A stretch of DNA of 64,000 nt, taken from assembly GCA_031399165.1 (NCBI GenBank), contig JANNOO010000006.1, forward strand, positions 46,932 through 110,931, written 5' to 3'. Below, in pieces: positions 17,261 through 25,804 of the stretch (its first letter is position 1; each line of letters begins with the position of its first letter). This DNA is from JAKFWI01 sp031399165 (GTDB lineage: Bacteria > Pseudomonadota > Alphaproteobacteria > Caulobacterales > Aquidulcibacteraceae). The notes beneath the pieces were generated by a model, which worked only from the letters and a program-made list of their open reading frames with translations, searched no databases and was not told the DNA's origin. Both the position numbers and the translations under genes were made by a program.

Positions 17261-17363
17261 AGCTACCCCACAAACTTCTGATGGCGTTAACGACTAATAC
17301 ACACTCTCGTGCGTACGCGCCAAATTAATTCACAAGACGGGCGACAAAGCGGGGCATAGCGGA

Positions 17364-17412
17364 TGTCGCAATTCTGTCACTATAAACAGCGCTCACCTGT
17401 CGCATAAATGTC
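17364..17412 (+). promoter_or_regulatory. Possible Pho-like TGTC repeats upstream of gspC
   Basis: Two pairs of TGTC cores lie in the TonB-receptor/gspC gap, at 17364/17375 and 17398/17409, each pair spaced exactly 11 bp and followed by A/T-rich bases (GCAATTC, ACTATAA, GCATAAA). The spacing equals that of the strong box in front of pstS. Against it: the repeats read away from gspC, and the last core is part of the terminator stem. A weak call kept because the gene order predicts phosphate control here. Confidence 0.35.
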
Positions 17413-17446
17413 GTGCGCCCGCCGAGGCAGCAGGCGCACGACATTT
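17406..17446 (-). terminator. Terminator hairpin after the TonB receptor gene
   Basis: A perfect 14-bp inverted repeat (17406-17419 with 17433-17446, arms AAATGTCGTGCGCC) enclosing a 13-nt loop, starting 6 bp past the stop codon of the receptor gene. The stem has A/T at its base giving a short U run. It separates receptor transcription from the gsp operon. Confidence 0.75.
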
Positions 17447-17451
17447 TCTGT

Positions 17452-20106
17452 CTAGTATTTTGCTGTCAGGCTGATCGAGAAGGACTGACCGCGCTTATAG
17501 GTGTTGAAGTCGGTCTTACCGAGGTCCGATTCCTGATATTCCGTGTATTCGGTGTTCAGCAAATTGCGGCCGGACAGGCCGAGGGTCAGTTCAGTGCCCT
17601 CTAACTGGAACGAACGCTTGAATACAAGATCAAGGTTTACCCCAGGATCTTCATACACGGTGGGCACGTTAAGGCCTGGCGAACCACGGCGGGAGATCCG
17701 TTCCGAAACATAGCCGGCGAGCAGCGTCATTTCGGTGTTATCGGTCTGGAAGCCGAATTGCAGGTTGGCGAGGTGAGTCGGCGTGCCCTGCAGTTCGGAA
17801 CCGTCGATGATATAGAGCGCCGCTGGCACGGTTGCCTCAAGAGTGCCGACGAAGGGTTGTACATTTAGGTTGGTCACTTCGCCGGTCGCGCTCACTTCTG
17901 AGTGTGTGTAGGTATAGTTGGCGCCGAAAACCCACTCAAAGTCTTCAAAGAATGCAGACTCGAATGGCGTGTTGAACGTGGACCGGAACTCCAGTTCCGC
18001 GCCATACAACGTCGCCTCGGGCGCATTGAGGAAGCGCGTCTCAACGGTGGTTCCGTTTGGTGAGAAGACGACCTCTTCGATCGGTTTGTCGATGGTCTTG
18101 TAGAACGCGCCGGCGGTAACGAACTGACGCGTGCCGAAGTAATATTCAACGCGCGCGTCGTAGTTCTTGAACTCGCTATCCTTAAGGAAAGGATTGCCCT
18201 GATATCTCCGGTCCGTGTCCGGATCTGTATAGGGCGTGTACGCTAACTCGCGGAATTGCGGCCGGGCAATTGTCTGCGAATAGCCCAGGCGCATCTGCAA
18301 ATCTTCAGCGAAGTTCCACGTCAGCGTGGCCGCTGGCAGGAGATAGTCCTCTTCCAGCAGCGCCGATCGAGCCTCTGGGATATTCGGTCCCAACACATAA
18401 CGCGTGAACGTATCCACCGTTTGCGTCGCGCTTTCATAACGCGCGCCAAGCGCGGCCCGCAGCAACGGCATGACTTCGGCATCGACCGCCAAATAAGCGG
18501 CGTCCACCGTCAGCCGGCCTTTATAGTTTTTGTCGAGAGCCCCATCTTCTCTAATCTCGAACCGGTCCGAACTTATATTGTCTGGCGCGAACAAAAAGTC
18601 GGGACGAGAACGATACACTTCTTGCGGCGTTGTGGATGCGGGAAAGAAGTCGAAAGTGTAAGATTCATAGATGCGGATCGTGTTGGAATTCGCCAGGCCC
18701 GCCGAAATCTTGAGATCGCGCTCATCGCTGAGGGGCAGCACGTAGGACGCATCGACGCCGCCACTGCCGACTTCATCTACCAGATAGGAAAAATTCGTTT
18801 CGTTACCGCCATTTAGAGAGTAAGAAGGCGCTCCACCTCCGTCCGGCACGACATATGTAATGTTGCGCTCGTAAGGCGCATCGCGCGTGGAGCGGGAGAA
18901 AGCACCGCGCCATTCCACGTCGAGTGCGCCGAAATCGTGTTTGCCGGCAAGTTGCATGGTGCCAAGCTGGCGTTCGTACCAGGCCGTGCCTTCCCTGTAG
19001 ATGGAGCCACCAGCGAAATCCCGGTTAACGCCGAAGCTGTTTTGGGCATATTTGGTCGTGGACCGGATCAGCAGGCCCGTCGCCGAAACTTCGTGTCCGC
19101 CGCGGACAACGCTGACGCCCCCAAGAAGGTTCGCCACCGTGTCCCAAGTGCTGGTCAGCACGTCAGAAACCGAATTGTCGACGTTGCCGATAACCACGGT
19201 GCGTTGGGCTGCGCGGGTGGCGTAATCGCTGCGATAGCCGCCTACGCCGACGAGGCCGATATTGTAATCGCCGATGTCGAAGCTCGTGCCTGCGGTGGCC
19301 TCGCCTTCGAAATTCGGGTCGTCAACCTTCTTGCTTTGCAGCACATTGAACGGCGCGTTGACCAGGCTCTCGCCGATCGCTTCGAGTTCAGCAGCGGTAA
19401 AGTTGGAGTCGTTGATGCGGACGTTGCGGTTGATCGCGTTTTGCAGCGCATCCGGAATCTCGCGCAGACCACCGCCATAGGTCCGCCATTCCTTGTTGGC
19501 GCCTTCACCGAAATAGAGCAGGCCGTCCTCGCCCTGCGTCTCCGTGTTCGCGCCCAAACCGCCCTTTACCGTCAGGAACGGCTCGTTCGGCACGCGCACC
19601 GTTTTGAGATCGATGACGCCGCCGCCGAATTCGCCGGGATAATTCGGCGAAAACGTCTTTTGAATGCTCGCTCCGTCAAGGATGTTGGACGGGAACAGAT
19701 TGAGCGGAACCTGCCTGCGCAATGGTTCGGGGCTCGGCAGCGGCGAGCCATTGAGCAGCGCCGAAGAATAACGGTCCCCGAGGCCGCGCACGTAGACAAA
19801 ATTGTTCGAGACCGAAAGACCGGCCAAACGCGTCAAAGCGGCCGCGGCATTGTCATCGCCAGTGCGCGCCAGATCCGCGGACGACAGAAAGGTCGCGACT
19901 TCGGAGGTCAGCCGCATAGGCTCAGGAATGTTCCGGCCCAGAACGACGATTTCATTGTCGTCGGCCACGAGCTCAGGTTCCGGTGCGGATGCGCCCGGCG
20001 CGGCCGGCGGCGTCGGCGCAGTTTGCGCGACCGCGAGCGAGGGACTGAACAAGATTGTCGTCACAAGCAGGACGAGCTTGTTCATCGGGAGTTTGAAGGC
20101 CTTCAT
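17452..20106 (-). CDS. TonB-dependent outer-membrane receptor
   Basis: An 884-residue receptor. ATG 20106 is preferred to GTG 20118 because AGGTGGG lies 7 nt upstream and the signal peptide (MNKLVLLVTTILFSPSLAVAQ portion) follows. After a Pro/Ala linker comes a TonB-box-like NEIVVLG, the plug with FVYVRGLGDRYSSALLNGS and NPYPGEFGGG-like segments (FSPNYPGEFGGGVIDL), and a 22-strand barrel with TLTWNFAEDLQMRLGYSQTI and a C-terminal Tyr. The plug resembles the receptor class found beside T2SS-linked lipoproteins in Caulobacter and Xanthomonas relatives. Substrate unknown; a phosphorus-containing ligand is an inference from the neighbourhood. Confidence 0.92.
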   Translation of the reverse strand: MKAFKLPMNKLVLLVTTILFSPSLAVAQTAPTPPAAPGASAPEPELVADDNEIVVLGRNIPEPMRLTSEVATFLSSADLARTGDDNAAAALTRLAGLSVSNNFVYVRGLGDRYSSALLNGSPLPSPEPLRRQVPLNLFPSNILDGASIQKTFSPNYPGEFGGGVIDLKTVRVPNEPFLTVKGGLGANTETQGEDGLLYFGEGANKEWRTYGGGLREIPDALQNAINRNVRINDSNFTAAELEAIGESLVNAPFNVLQSKKVDDPNFEGEATAGTSFDIGDYNIGLVGVGGYRSDYATRAAQRTVVIGNVDNSVSDVLTSTWDTVANLLGGVSVVRGGHEVSATGLLIRSTTKYAQNSFGVNRDFAGGSIYREGTAWYERQLGTMQLAGKHDFGALDVEWRGAFSRSTRDAPYERNITYVVPDGGGAPSYSLNGGNETNFSYLVDEVGSGGVDASYVLPLSDERDLKISAGLANSNTIRIYESYTFDFFPASTTPQEVYRSRPDFLFAPDNISSDRFEIREDGALDKNYKGRLTVDAAYLAVDAEVMPLLRAALGARYESATQTVDTFTRYVLGPNIPEARSALLEEDYLLPAATLTWNFAEDLQMRLGYSQTIARPQFRELAYTPYTDPDTDRRYQGNPFLKDSEFKNYDARVEYYFGTRQFVTAGAFYKTIDKPIEEVVFSPNGTTVETRFLNAPEATLYGAELEFRSTFNTPFESAFFEDFEWVFGANYTYTHSEVSATGEVTNLNVQPFVGTLEATVPAALYIIDGSELQGTPTHLANLQFGFQTDNTEMTLLAGYVSERISRRGSPGLNVPTVYEDPGVNLDLVFKRSFQLEGTELTLGLSGRNLLNTEYTEYQESDLGKTDFNTYKRGQSFSISLTAKY

Positions 20107-20146
20107 CCGAGTACCCACCTAGAAAGAATTAATTGGCAAGCGATGT

Positions 20147-20170
20147 GGGGGACGGCCTGCGCCGCCCCCC
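20147..20170 (-). terminator. GC hairpin between lipoprotein and receptor genes
   Basis: Ten-bp arms (GGGGGACGGC / GCCGCCCCCC, one mismatch) around a 4-nt loop, 10 bp after the lipoprotein stop and 40 bp before the receptor ATG. There is no U tract, so partial attenuation or mRNA stabilisation is more likely than full termination. Confidence 0.5.
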
Positions 20171-20179
20171 CTTTCGTCG

Positions 20180-23008
20180 TCAGCAAGAGGTGCTGTCCAG
20201 GCGGCAGGTCCAACCCTGCCACCACGTGTCAGACGTGTCCTTGACCGCGCCGATATAGGTCGTCGCCGTGAAGAACGTGTCGCTCGCGGTATTCAGGCTC
20301 GTGTTGCTGAACACGGTCCGCGCCGTCTCGTTCGCACCGTTGATAAACGGACGGCCGCCAACCACCGCCGGCGCCAGCGTATTGGCTGTAGCCGTCGAGT
20401 TGTTGGTTCCCGCGTTGATCAACGTTGTGGCCGGAGCCGCATAGGCGCCTGTGCAGTCGAACAATACCGAATTGAACTGCGGCACGTTCGGCGCAGTCGT
20501 GTTGGCCGCATCCGCGTTCAGGCAAGTCGTCGAGCCGGTCACGACGCCGTTCACGAACACACCCGAGCTGCCGGGCGTGCCGCCCGTAGCGTTGAGCTCG
20601 ATGCCCCGGATGGCTGAGCTTGCAGAGTTCGTCGGCAGGCCCACAAACGTGAAGTTCGCGATCTGGGGATTGGTGAACAGCGTATCGTCGCTGGACGAAC
20701 CCTTGCGATTGCTGGCTTCGACAATCCGGTCGGGACCGCCAGAAATCGGGTTCTGAACGATGATCGCGAACTGAACCTTGCCTCTCCAGCCGTCATCATA
20801 GTCGAGCGAATCATCCGTGGTGCCGGTGAGCACGATGCGCTTCATGTTCACCGTACCGCCGAACACTTCGATGCCATCGTCGCCAGAATTGTGCACCTGC
20901 ACGTTTTCGATAACCGTGGCCGAGCCGACGCCCCCGAGGGTGAGACCGTTAAGGTCGTCTCCAGCAGCCGCCGATGTCAGGAACGCGCCAGGATAACGGA
21001 TCTGCAGATGGCTGATGCGGCCGCTATTGTCGGTTCCGGCTGCGCCGCCATAGAGCGCTTGGCGCCCCGTGCCCGCAGTCACGCCCTCAATCGCATTTTC
21101 GCAGGCGACCGTTGCTTGCGCGACCGCCGAGTTACATCCGCGGATCGGCCCGCGGCCGAGCACGATAAGACCCGCCCATTCGCGGCTGGTCGACGTATCA
21201 CTCCGCGCGGGATCCGAAAGGTCCGCCAGAGATGTCATGATGACCGGCGCTGTCTTCGTCCCGTTGACGAATATTTGCGAGCCCCGGTTCACGATCAGCA
21301 TGTCCCCTGAGTTCTTGCCGAACACGGTGACGCCGGGATCGATCGTCAGCGAAGCAGCGACACCAGCAGTGCCGGCCGCGCCACGATCTACGCCAATGTC
21401 AACGCGGCCTGACAATTCGTAAACATTGCCCGAGCTCAAGCGAACGCTGGCCGGAACGCCGTTTGCGCCAAGGGTGCCAGCCAGCGTGCAGCGACGCTGA
21501 CTGCCGACAGTGCCGTTCTCAACCGTGCCTGTGGGGCAGGCGGAGGCGTTGGCGTTGAACAAAAAGCTCGTCCAGCCCGTTGCCCAGTTCGCCCCAGCCG
21601 TTTCGCTGCCGGAGAAGGCGCCAACATAGGTCGCCGCGTCAAAGAAGGAGTTGACTGTCGCCGGGTTGACCGCCGTCCGCGCCAGCTCCGTTGGACCTGG
21701 CAAAAGGCCTTGCAGCGTGTTGGCCACGCTCGTCGAATTGTTCGAGCCCGCAGCGACGATCGCCTGAGCCGACGAGCCGAGCGCGCCAACGCAATCAAAC
21801 AAGGTTGAGTCGAAACGCGGAACCAACGTTGTGTTGGCCCCGTCGGTGTGGAGGCAGGTGGTCGTGCCGGCGACGACACCGTTCAGATAACGGCCAGAGC
21901 TGCCCGGCGTTCCGCCCGTAGCGTTCAACTCGATGCCACGGATGGTCGAGTTCGCGCTGTTGGTCGGAAGACCGATCATGGTGAAGTTGGCGATCGTCGG
22001 GTTGGTAAAGATCGTATTGCCCGTGGACGAACCGCTCCGGTTGCTCGCCTCGACCATCCGGTCCGGGCCGCCGCTGATCGCCGTCTGGCGAATGACCAGA
22101 TACTGAACCGCGCCTTGCCAGCCGTCGTCGTAATCAAGAGAATCGTCCACCGTTCCGGTGAGGACGATGTTCTTCATGTTCACAGTGCCGCCGAACACTT
22201 CAATGCCGTCATCGCCGGAATTGTGCACCTGCACATGATCAATCACGGTGCCTGAGCCGACGCCGCCGAGCGTGAGACCGTTGAGGTCATCGCCCGCCGC
22301 GGCCGATGTCAGGAATGCGCCGGGATAACGGATCTGTACGTAGCGGAGGCTGCCGCTGCTGTCGGTCGGCGTTGCGCCGCCGTACACCGCCTGCCGGCCG
22401 GTGGCGGCCGTCACGCCTTCAACGGCGTTTTCGCATGAAGCCGAGCCTTGCGCTACGGCGACGTTGCAGCCCCGGATCGGCGCGCGGCCGAGCATGATGA
22501 TGCCGCCCCATTGGCGGGTGGACGTGGCCGAATCGTTCTTGCCTTCAAGATCAGCGCGGCTGGTGAAGATGATCGGCGCAGTGGCCGTGCCGTTGGCGAT
22601 AATGCGCGAGCCGCGGTTGACGATGATCATGTCATCAGCGGAGTCGAAGACCAGCGTGGCGCCGGCGGCGATCGTCAGCGTCGCTGCGACGCCCGCCTGG
22701 GTCGCTGTGCCGCTTCCAACGTCTTGACCGACATCGATGCGGCCGTTGATCACGTAAGCCCGGCCAGGAACGTTCTCGAGTGTGACGTTTCCAGTGGTCG
22801 TTAGCGCGGCGTCTACCGTAACTAGTTCGGTAATCGCGCTGCCCGACGGCGACGTGAGACCTGAAACAGGCGTCCCGCCTCCACCGCCACCACTGGGCGG
22901 GGTGCCAGAAGTCGCTCCCGGAGAAGCAATGTCCGTACCGCTGCTGCAAGCGGCCAAGCCTAACGCGAGGGCTGCAATGCCCGCGCGAAGCGCGTTTCGA
23001 ACTGTCAT
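20180..23008 (-). CDS. Large surface lipoprotein with duplicated beta-helix domain (candidate ElpS-like)
   Basis: A 942-residue lipoprotein: lipobox LGLAAC with Cys21, a Gly/Ser/Pro linker to ~residue 60, then two tandem copies of the same domain (about 72-482 and 510-940). Each copy has a short carbohydrate- or metal-binding-like entry (GRAYVINGRIDVG, LTIAAGATLVF), WGGIIMLGRAPIRGCN with a paired CEN, then HNSGDDGIEVFGG and the acidic DDSLDYDDGW, and ends GWT. Such parallel-beta-helix lipoproteins occur next to TonB receptors. Next to a T2SS in Caulobacter lies ElpS, a surface lipoprotein released under phosphate starvation; equivalence is plausible but unproved. GAGGGG lies 8 nt before the ATG. 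Confidence 0.85.
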   Translation of the reverse strand: MTVRNALRAGIAALALGLAACSSGTDIASPGATSGTPPSGGGGGGTPVSGLTSPSGSAITELVTVDAALTTTGNVTLENVPGRAYVINGRIDVGQDVGSGTATQAGVAATLTIAAGATLVFDSADDMIIVNRGSRIIANGTATAPIIFTSRADLEGKNDSATSTRQWGGIIMLGRAPIRGCNVAVAQGSASCENAVEGVTAATGRQAVYGGATPTDSSGSLRYVQIRYPGAFLTSAAAGDDLNGLTLGGVGSGTVIDHVQVHNSGDDGIEVFGGTVNMKNIVLTGTVDDSLDYDDGWQGAVQYLVIRQTAISGGPDRMVEASNRSGSSTGNTIFTNPTIANFTMIGLPTNSANSTIRGIELNATGGTPGSSGRYLNGVVAGTTTCLHTDGANTTLVPRFDSTLFDCVGALGSSAQAIVAAGSNNSTSVANTLQGLLPGPTELARTAVNPATVNSFFDAATYVGAFSGSETAGANWATGWTSFLFNANASACPTGTVENGTVGSQRRCTLAGTLGANGVPASVRLSSGNVYELSGRVDIGVDRGAAGTAGVAASLTIDPGVTVFGKNSGDMLIVNRGSQIFVNGTKTAPVIMTSLADLSDPARSDTSTSREWAGLIVLGRGPIRGCNSAVAQATVACENAIEGVTAGTGRQALYGGAAGTDNSGRISHLQIRYPGAFLTSAAAGDDLNGLTLGGVGSATVIENVQVHNSGDDGIEVFGGTVNMKRIVLTGTTDDSLDYDDGWRGKVQFAIIVQNPISGGPDRIVEASNRKGSSSDDTLFTNPQIANFTFVGLPTNSASSAIRGIELNATGGTPGSSGVFVNGVVTGSTTCLNADAANTTAPNVPQFNSVLFDCTGAYAAPATTLINAGTNNSTATANTLAPAVVGGRPFINGANETARTVFSNTSLNTASDTFFTATTYIGAVKDTSDTWWQGWTCRLDSTSC

Positions 23009-23106
23009 ATACCCAACCCCTCATGGTGTAGAGCGAATGGTTAACCAAACGCTGTCCAAGCCGGGGCTTCGTAGGAGACGAGTACGAACCTTTATTGCAA
23101 GTAATG

Positions 23107-24168
23107 TTACAGTTTTGTGATAACCGACTGCGCGTTTGCTACACCCGCTACGGCGCGCGCAAGATTTAGTTTACCACGGCCGTAAAGTGCATCCGCGCCG
23201 GGCGCGCCCAGGTCGTCCGCACTGCCCAGCAGCAGCGCAGCCGCCTCGTCCGCCGACAGGCCTGGCCGGGCGCCGAGCAGCGCCGCAGCCGCCCCTGCAA
23301 CATGCGCCGCCGCGAACGACGTGCCGCCAATGCGGATCGAGCCACAAGGGGCCGCGCCGGCGGTGCAATTCGCAAAATCTGGCGCCGAAAGCCCCCAACC
23401 TGGCGCCATGAGGTAGACGTCACGCGCGCCGCCGGCCGGATTTGACGCGGGATTGCGCGCGCCATCTGGATTTAGTCCGCCCGCGACGATCATTCTTCCG
23501 TTGGCGATTGCGGGGTCTTGGGCAAAGCGGGCGGGAAACGTGGGCTCCGTGGCGCCCACATTACCGAGATTGCCAGCCGACATGACCACGAGCACGCCCG
23601 CACGCGTAGCGCGCGCCAGCGCGTCCGCCACCAGAGGACTTGCCGCGCTGGATCCGGGATCAGCGTCCCCCAGCGACATGCTGATCACCTTCGCGTCAGC
23701 ATCGCGCGCCTGATCAATCGCACGCGCCAGATCCTCTGCGTCAAACCCCCCGACGACATTGTCAGCGCGAAGCGCGATGATCTTGCTTTCGTAAGCCACC
23801 CCGACGCCAAGTGTGCCGTTGGCGGCGCCCGCGATGATGAACGCCGCTTCGCTGCCATGTGATTTCGGCCCGGTGACCCCGCGCTGGCTTTTGCTGACGT
23901 CGTCGGAACCGGCGCCGTCTATCGCCCCGGCCAGCTCTGGGTGGTCTGTGTGGACGCCGACATCAATAACAGCGACCCTGACGCCCCGGCCCGTCGCGCC
24001 CCGCCGCCATGCCTCGGGCGCGCCGATCGCCGCGACGCCCCAGGAAAACGCGACTTCATCGGTGCGAGGCAAACCGGATTTAGCTTCACAGCCAAGTCCC
24101 AAAAGCACCGCTGCAAGCCCAACCGAAGTCAGCCCGGCGCCCCGCGCGCTGCGCTTCCCCCGTTCCAT
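23107..24168 (-). CDS. S8 (subtilisin-like) serine protease, predicted lipoprotein
   Basis: A 353-residue protease. The N-terminus ends in a lipobox LLGLGC (Cys27), so it is probably anchored to the outer membrane or cell surface. The triad is D69 (VAVIDVGVHTDHPEL), H104 (KSHGSEAAFI) and S284 (GGTSFAAAHVAG), with oxyanion Asn200 (VMSAGN). The His and Ser motifs differ from the commonest forms (HGS for HGT; GTSFAAAH for GTSMAAPH), but all catalytic residues are present. No propeptide domain is obvious. It is upstream of the beta-helix lipoprotein on the same strand, 98 bp apart, and could be the protease that trims it; that role is inferred. Confidence 0.9.
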   Translation of the reverse strand: MERGKRSARGAGLTSVGLAAVLLGLGCEAKSGLPRTDEVAFSWGVAAIGAPEAWRRGATGRGVRVAVIDVGVHTDHPELAGAIDGAGSDDVSKSQRGVTGPKSHGSEAAFIIAGAANGTLGVGVAYESKIIALRADNVVGGFDAEDLARAIDQARDADAKVISMSLGDADPGSSAASPLVADALARATRAGVLVVMSAGNLGNVGATEPTFPARFAQDPAIANGRMIVAGGLNPDGARNPASNPAGGARDVYLMAPGWGLSAPDFANCTAGAAPCGSIRIGGTSFAAAHVAGAAAALLGARPGLSADEAAALLLGSADDLGAPGADALYGRGKLNLARAVAGVANAQSVITKL

Positions 24169-24270
24169 GTTTGATCCCCGCCCGCCTGCGCTGCCTGCCT
24201 TGTCTACGCAAAGACGGCCCCGTTAACCATGATTCAAAGCAACCCCTTCGCGGCAAAGGGGAAAAAACAC

Positions 24271-24300
24271 TTTACATGTCCCGAATTATAACCATATACG
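24271..24300 (+). promoter_or_regulatory. Candidate promoter of the odc transcript
   Basis: TTTACA at 24271 and TATACG at 24295 with an 18-bp spacer form a plausible sigma-70 promoter whose start would lie just before the structured leader. An alternative -10, TATAAC, overlaps it. Judged by eye only. Confidence 0.4.
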
Positions 24301-24543
24301 CATCGTTACCGGCGGACCTGGAAACAGAGTCCACTAACGCCCCCTCGGCCCAGGCCACTACGGGGGACCGACTGCAAGCGCCCGATAGTCCGCAAAAAGC
24401 GGCGACGGGCGCAGGCGGCGCGGCCCCCCGGCGTAAGCTCCCAAGGGCGGACCTGACATTAGCGTGTCCGACTAACGCCGGCCTGGGTTGAAAATCGCGT
24501 CGCTCCTGAAAGGGAGATACGCACTGGTTGGGGGATAGGCCGA
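24300..24543 (+). ncRNA. Structured 5' leader of ornithine decarboxylase, probable speF-type regulatory RNA
   Basis: About 240 nt of GC-rich non-coding sequence before an ornithine decarboxylase gene. It contains two copies of a small hairpin-forming unit: GGCGGACCTG followed by ACTAACGCC at 24311-24341 and again at 24446-24479, in each case with a GTCC that can pair with GGAC. Further pairing is possible between CCCC (24340s) and GGGGG (24362 on). An RNA motif named speF is known upstream of ornithine decarboxylase genes in Alphaproteobacteria; position and size fit, but I could not align it to the covariance model. The ribosome-binding GGGGGAT is at its 3' end. Confidence 0.58.
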
Positions 24544-25782
24544 ATGGACAAAGTCCACACGCCCCTGGAATTGATTGAGCGCCGCCAGCCGGAAAACCCG
24601 GTTGCGATCGCACGTCCTCATCGCGTCGAGGCTGCGGGCCGGTGGTTCAAGCAAAATTTTCCGGGCGAAGTTTTCTATGCCGTAAAGGCCAACCCTTCGG
24701 CTTGGGCGCTTGACGCGCTCTGGGCCGCGGGCGTGCGCGGCTTCGACGTGGCGTCCGAAGCTGAAGTGAAGTTCGTCGCGGAGCGCTTCCCTGAAGCGCG
24801 CCTGGCGTTCATGCATCCGGTGAAAAGCCGCGGCGCGATCCGCCGGGCCTATCACGATCACGGCGTGCGCATCTTCGTCCTCGATAGCGTCGATGAACTC
24901 GAAAAAATCCTCGCCGAAACCGGCGACGCCAAGGACTTGACGCTAATCGTGCGCCTCGCCGTCTCCAACGAAGGCGCCAGCCTGCCGCTGACGCAAAAGT
25001 TCGGCGTCTCCATGGAGCAAGCGCCGGCCCTGCTGCGCCGCGCGCGTCAGGCCACCGAAGAGCTGATGGGCGTGAGCTTCCACGTCGGCAGCCAGTGCAT
25101 GCGGCCGCATGCCTACAGGCAGGCGATGATGGCGGCCAACCGCGCGATCATTCAGGCTGGCGTCGTGATCGATGTGGTTGATGTCGGCGGCGGCTTCCCG
25201 GCGATCTATCCGGGCATGGATCCCGCCCCGATGGCCGCGTACATGACCGAAATCAGCGAAGCGTTCGAAGCGATGAGCATCGCGCAGAACGCCCAGCTCT
25301 GGGCGGAACCGGGCCGGGCGCTGGTCGCGGAAGCGGGCTCGATCGTGGCGCGCGTTGAGCTACGCAAGGGCGATGCGCTGTATCTGAACGATGGCGCGTA
25401 CGGCAATCTGTTCGACGCCACGCACGTCAACTGGCGCTTCCCGACCAAGCTGCTGCGCGGCTCGCGCGCCAAGAACGCCGCGTTCAAGCTCTATGGTCCG
25501 ACCTGCGACAGCATGGACGCGGCGATCGGCCCGTTCATGATCCCGGCGGACGTGCGCGAGGGCGATTACATCGAACTAGGCATGCTCGGCGCCTATTCGA
25601 CGGCGATGGGCACGCGCTTCAACGGCTTCGGCGAAACCGAAATCGTTGAGTGCACGGATGCGCCGTGGGCGAGCATGTTTACGGAGCAGGCGCCCGCGAT
25701 CGTCCCCGTACCGGCGGCGGCTGGGCGGAACGTGGTTCCGATGGTGCGCAAGGCCCGCAAGCCGCGCATCATGGCGAAGTAA
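24544..25782 (+). CDS. odc: Ornithine decarboxylase (PLP fold III)
   Basis: A 412-residue fold-III (alanine-racemase-type) decarboxylase converting ornithine to putrescine in the cytosol. PLP Lys is K48 (FYAVKANPS); the glycine loop is DVGGGFPAIYPG, the phosphate-binding arginine region is WAEPGRALVAEAG, and the catalytic Cys is C321 (GPTCDSMD). The N-terminal domain carries FHVGSQCMRP. Some relatives also accept lysine, so an ornithine/lysine enzyme cannot be excluded. It is followed by the deoxyhypusine-synthase-like gene and preceded by a long structured leader, suggesting feedback control by ornithine or polyamines. Confidence 0.9.
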   Translation: MDKVHTPLELIERRQPENPVAIARPHRVEAAGRWFKQNFPGEVFYAVKANPSAWALDALWAAGVRGFDVASEAEVKFVAERFPEARLAFMHPVKSRGAIRRAYHDHGVRIFVLDSVDELEKILAETGDAKDLTLIVRLAVSNEGASLPLTQKFGVSMEQAPALLRRARQATEELMGVSFHVGSQCMRPHAYRQAMMAANRAIIQAGVVIDVVDVGGGFPAIYPGMDPAPMAAYMTEISEAFEAMSIAQNAQLWAEPGRALVAEAGSIVARVELRKGDALYLNDGAYGNLFDATHVNWRFPTKLLRGSRAKNAAFKLYGPTCDSMDAAIGPFMIPADVREGDYIELGMLGAYSTAMGTRFNGFGETEIVECTDAPWASMFTEQAPAIVPVPAAAGRNVVPMVRKARKPRIMAK

Positions 25783-25804
25783 AATCCGTCACGAAACAAG
25801 GGAG

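Noticed and set aside
18937..20244. 435-codon plus-strand frame over the TonB receptor
   Set aside because: Antisense to a clearly conserved receptor, basic composition, no domain or ribosome-binding site.
24171..24491. Plus-strand 106-codon frame in the leader of ornithine decarboxylase
   Set aside because: It runs through the promoter and structured RNA region; no ribosome-binding site and no conserved content.
24272..24613. Minus-strand 113-codon frame across the same leader
   Set aside because: Overlaps the start of odc and shows no family features; the RNA explanation is better.
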